Origin: Aphelocoma coerulescens
Taxonomy: Eukaryota > Chordata > Aves > Passeriformes > Corvidae
DNA length: 64,000 nucleotides
Direction: 5' to 3'
Assembly (NCBI RefSeq): GCF_041296385.1
Contig: NC_091022.1
Coordinates: 23,021,967-23,085,966 of the forward strand
Below, one piece after another: positions 62,824 through 64,000 of this stretch (its first letter is position 1; every line of letters begins with the position of its first letter). The translations under genes and the position numbers were made by a program. A model generated the notes under the pieces. The model had not been told where the DNA came from. It saw only the letters and a program-made list of their open reading frames with translations, and did not search any database.

Positions 62824-64000
62824 CTGAAACAGAGACAAACAGAAAGCAGTCATCAGAGCAGCGCTCAAAAGATCATTAGAGAGGTCTACTCTCCTGTCCA
62901 TCTCTCTGCAACCAAAACATGCTCCTGTGACCCACATGGGTGTTGCTGAGGAACCAGCCACAGCAGTGTGACCCTGACAGCTCCCCAGCCACAGGCAAGG
63001 GCACAGCTACATCCCAACCACAGAAATGTAGGGGGCCTCCTACCCACACCACAAAACTGCAAATTATCAGCACGGCAGGGTCCATTTGGGGAGCAGTGTC
63101 CTGCACCAGTATGATGCCCTTTTTCAACATGCATTTCAGCAGTTTTGGTATTGCCTCGATGGACACAGGCAGCAGTAACTACCAAGGTCACTGCTATCAC
63201 AGTGACACCAAAATTTCAGCGTTAGATGAACCAAACAGAGGAGTATTTGTAAGTGAGATCCAGAGTGGACCCAGTCATCCTCCCCTGAGCCGGGCTGCCA
63301 GCACGTGCACTTTCCCATAGTCCACCACAGCATTCCTTGGCAGTTCAAAACTGTATTTAAAATAATGGAATGAAATCTGAAGAAAAGCACTTGCTTCCTG
63401 AACCCTTTCTAGTCTGTTTTCCAAGAGGTTCCTTAGGAAGAGGTCCTGCCAACAGATACTCCCACTGACTGCTCCCAGACTGCTTGGCTGTTCAAAGCTA
63501 AACACATGCATTAAAAGATGCAGTCTCCTGGGCCTCTGCCTGTGTCTGCCCAGGAGAGCTTGAGGCACATGGAAAACAGATAATTTTTCTGTCTGCCTTC
63601 CAACTGACAAAACTGTCTTTTAACATATTGAATATTGGAGGTCAGTAGCTTGCCATCAATGCACCCAAGTAATTAAAAAAATCATTATTAAAACAAGTGC
63701 ACACTATGGGACTTCACTTCATATGGCACTTTCCTGAAGCTACACATCTCACACGTTTTCATAAAATAAAGGTCAAGCCCAACCTAGAAGCATTCAAGCC
63801 TCTGGAAGCCATAGCATCCAGTCGAGAGATACTGATGGCCCCACCACCACCCAGGAGTAACTCTTCCACACAGACCAGCTCAACCTACTCGTACAGTGTA
63901 AGTCCTCTCACAAACCACAGGGCTCTGCTTTATTAAATACGTGCCAACTGAAGGAAGCTAAATGGTTTCTATCTTTTAGTTTCTTTGGCTTATAGCACTG
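62824..64000 (-). other. ERI3: ERI3 intron (upstream side), no feature seen
   Basis: This is the 3' part of the intron that precedes the exon at 62764-62823. I looked for the Exo I exon (a DFEAT-like motif) and for the segment ending just before LTGIIQ, and found neither. Apart from the polypyrimidine tract and acceptor next to 62824, the sequence shows no recognisable repeat, RNA gene or coding segment. Confidence 0.7.

Noticed and set aside
1..64000. Search for CRISPR arrays, phage or plasmid genes, toxin systems and endogenous retroviral genes
   Set aside because: None seen. The composition, repeats and split exons are those of a bird nuclear gene.

Overview
This window is vertebrate nuclear DNA, almost certainly from a bird. 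CpG is sparse, coding density is very low and there are no operons. One gene can be recognised: ERI3 (ERI1 exoribonuclease family member 3), on the minus strand. The bird assignment rests on a 3'-truncated CR1 LINE at about 31.5-31.85 kb whose tail matches the type common in neoavian and passerine genomes, plus older amniote repeats (a turtle-like CR1 and MIR-type SINEs). Species and order cannot be fixed from sequence alone.

Three ERI3 coding exons are supported exactly, in transcription order: 62823-62764, 60568-60477 and 41255-41183. Splice sites and reading phase agree across all three (60 nt in phase 0; 92 nt ending on two bases of a Met codon; 73 nt supplying the third base). Together they give 75 continuous residues of the DEDDh exonuclease domain, including the Exo II motif. 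The N-terminal part (Exo I) must lie to the right of 64000. The C-terminal part (Exo III His and Asp) must lie to the left of position 1, because I could not find it in 1-41182.

Layout. 1-41182 is the left part of a very long ERI3 intron. 41256-60476 is a 19.2 kb intron, 60569-62763 a 2.2 kb intron, and 62824-64000 the start of the next intron upstream. The introns alternate between moderately GC-rich unique sequence with no recognisable feature and AT-rich islands of 100-450 bp full of homeodomain-type TAAT cores, POU, TCF/LEF, GATA and TEAD-like words. Those islands look like conserved non-coding elements. They are dense enough to suggest that this broadly expressed nuclease gene hosts regulatory DNA for a neighbouring developmental gene. 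That is inference and needs alignment to test.

Repeats include two clear CR1 copies on the minus strand (one fairly young, one ancient and over 1.2 kb), one CR1 3' end on the plus strand, two MIR-like SINEs, a palindromic MITE-like element, an unexplained diverged duplication about 1.5 kb apart (42.3 and 43.8 kb), a perfect (CCAT)18 microsatellite and two short tandem repeats. No RNA gene, CRISPR array, bacterial element or second protein-coding gene could be supported. The many other open frames, up to 240 codons, look like chance.
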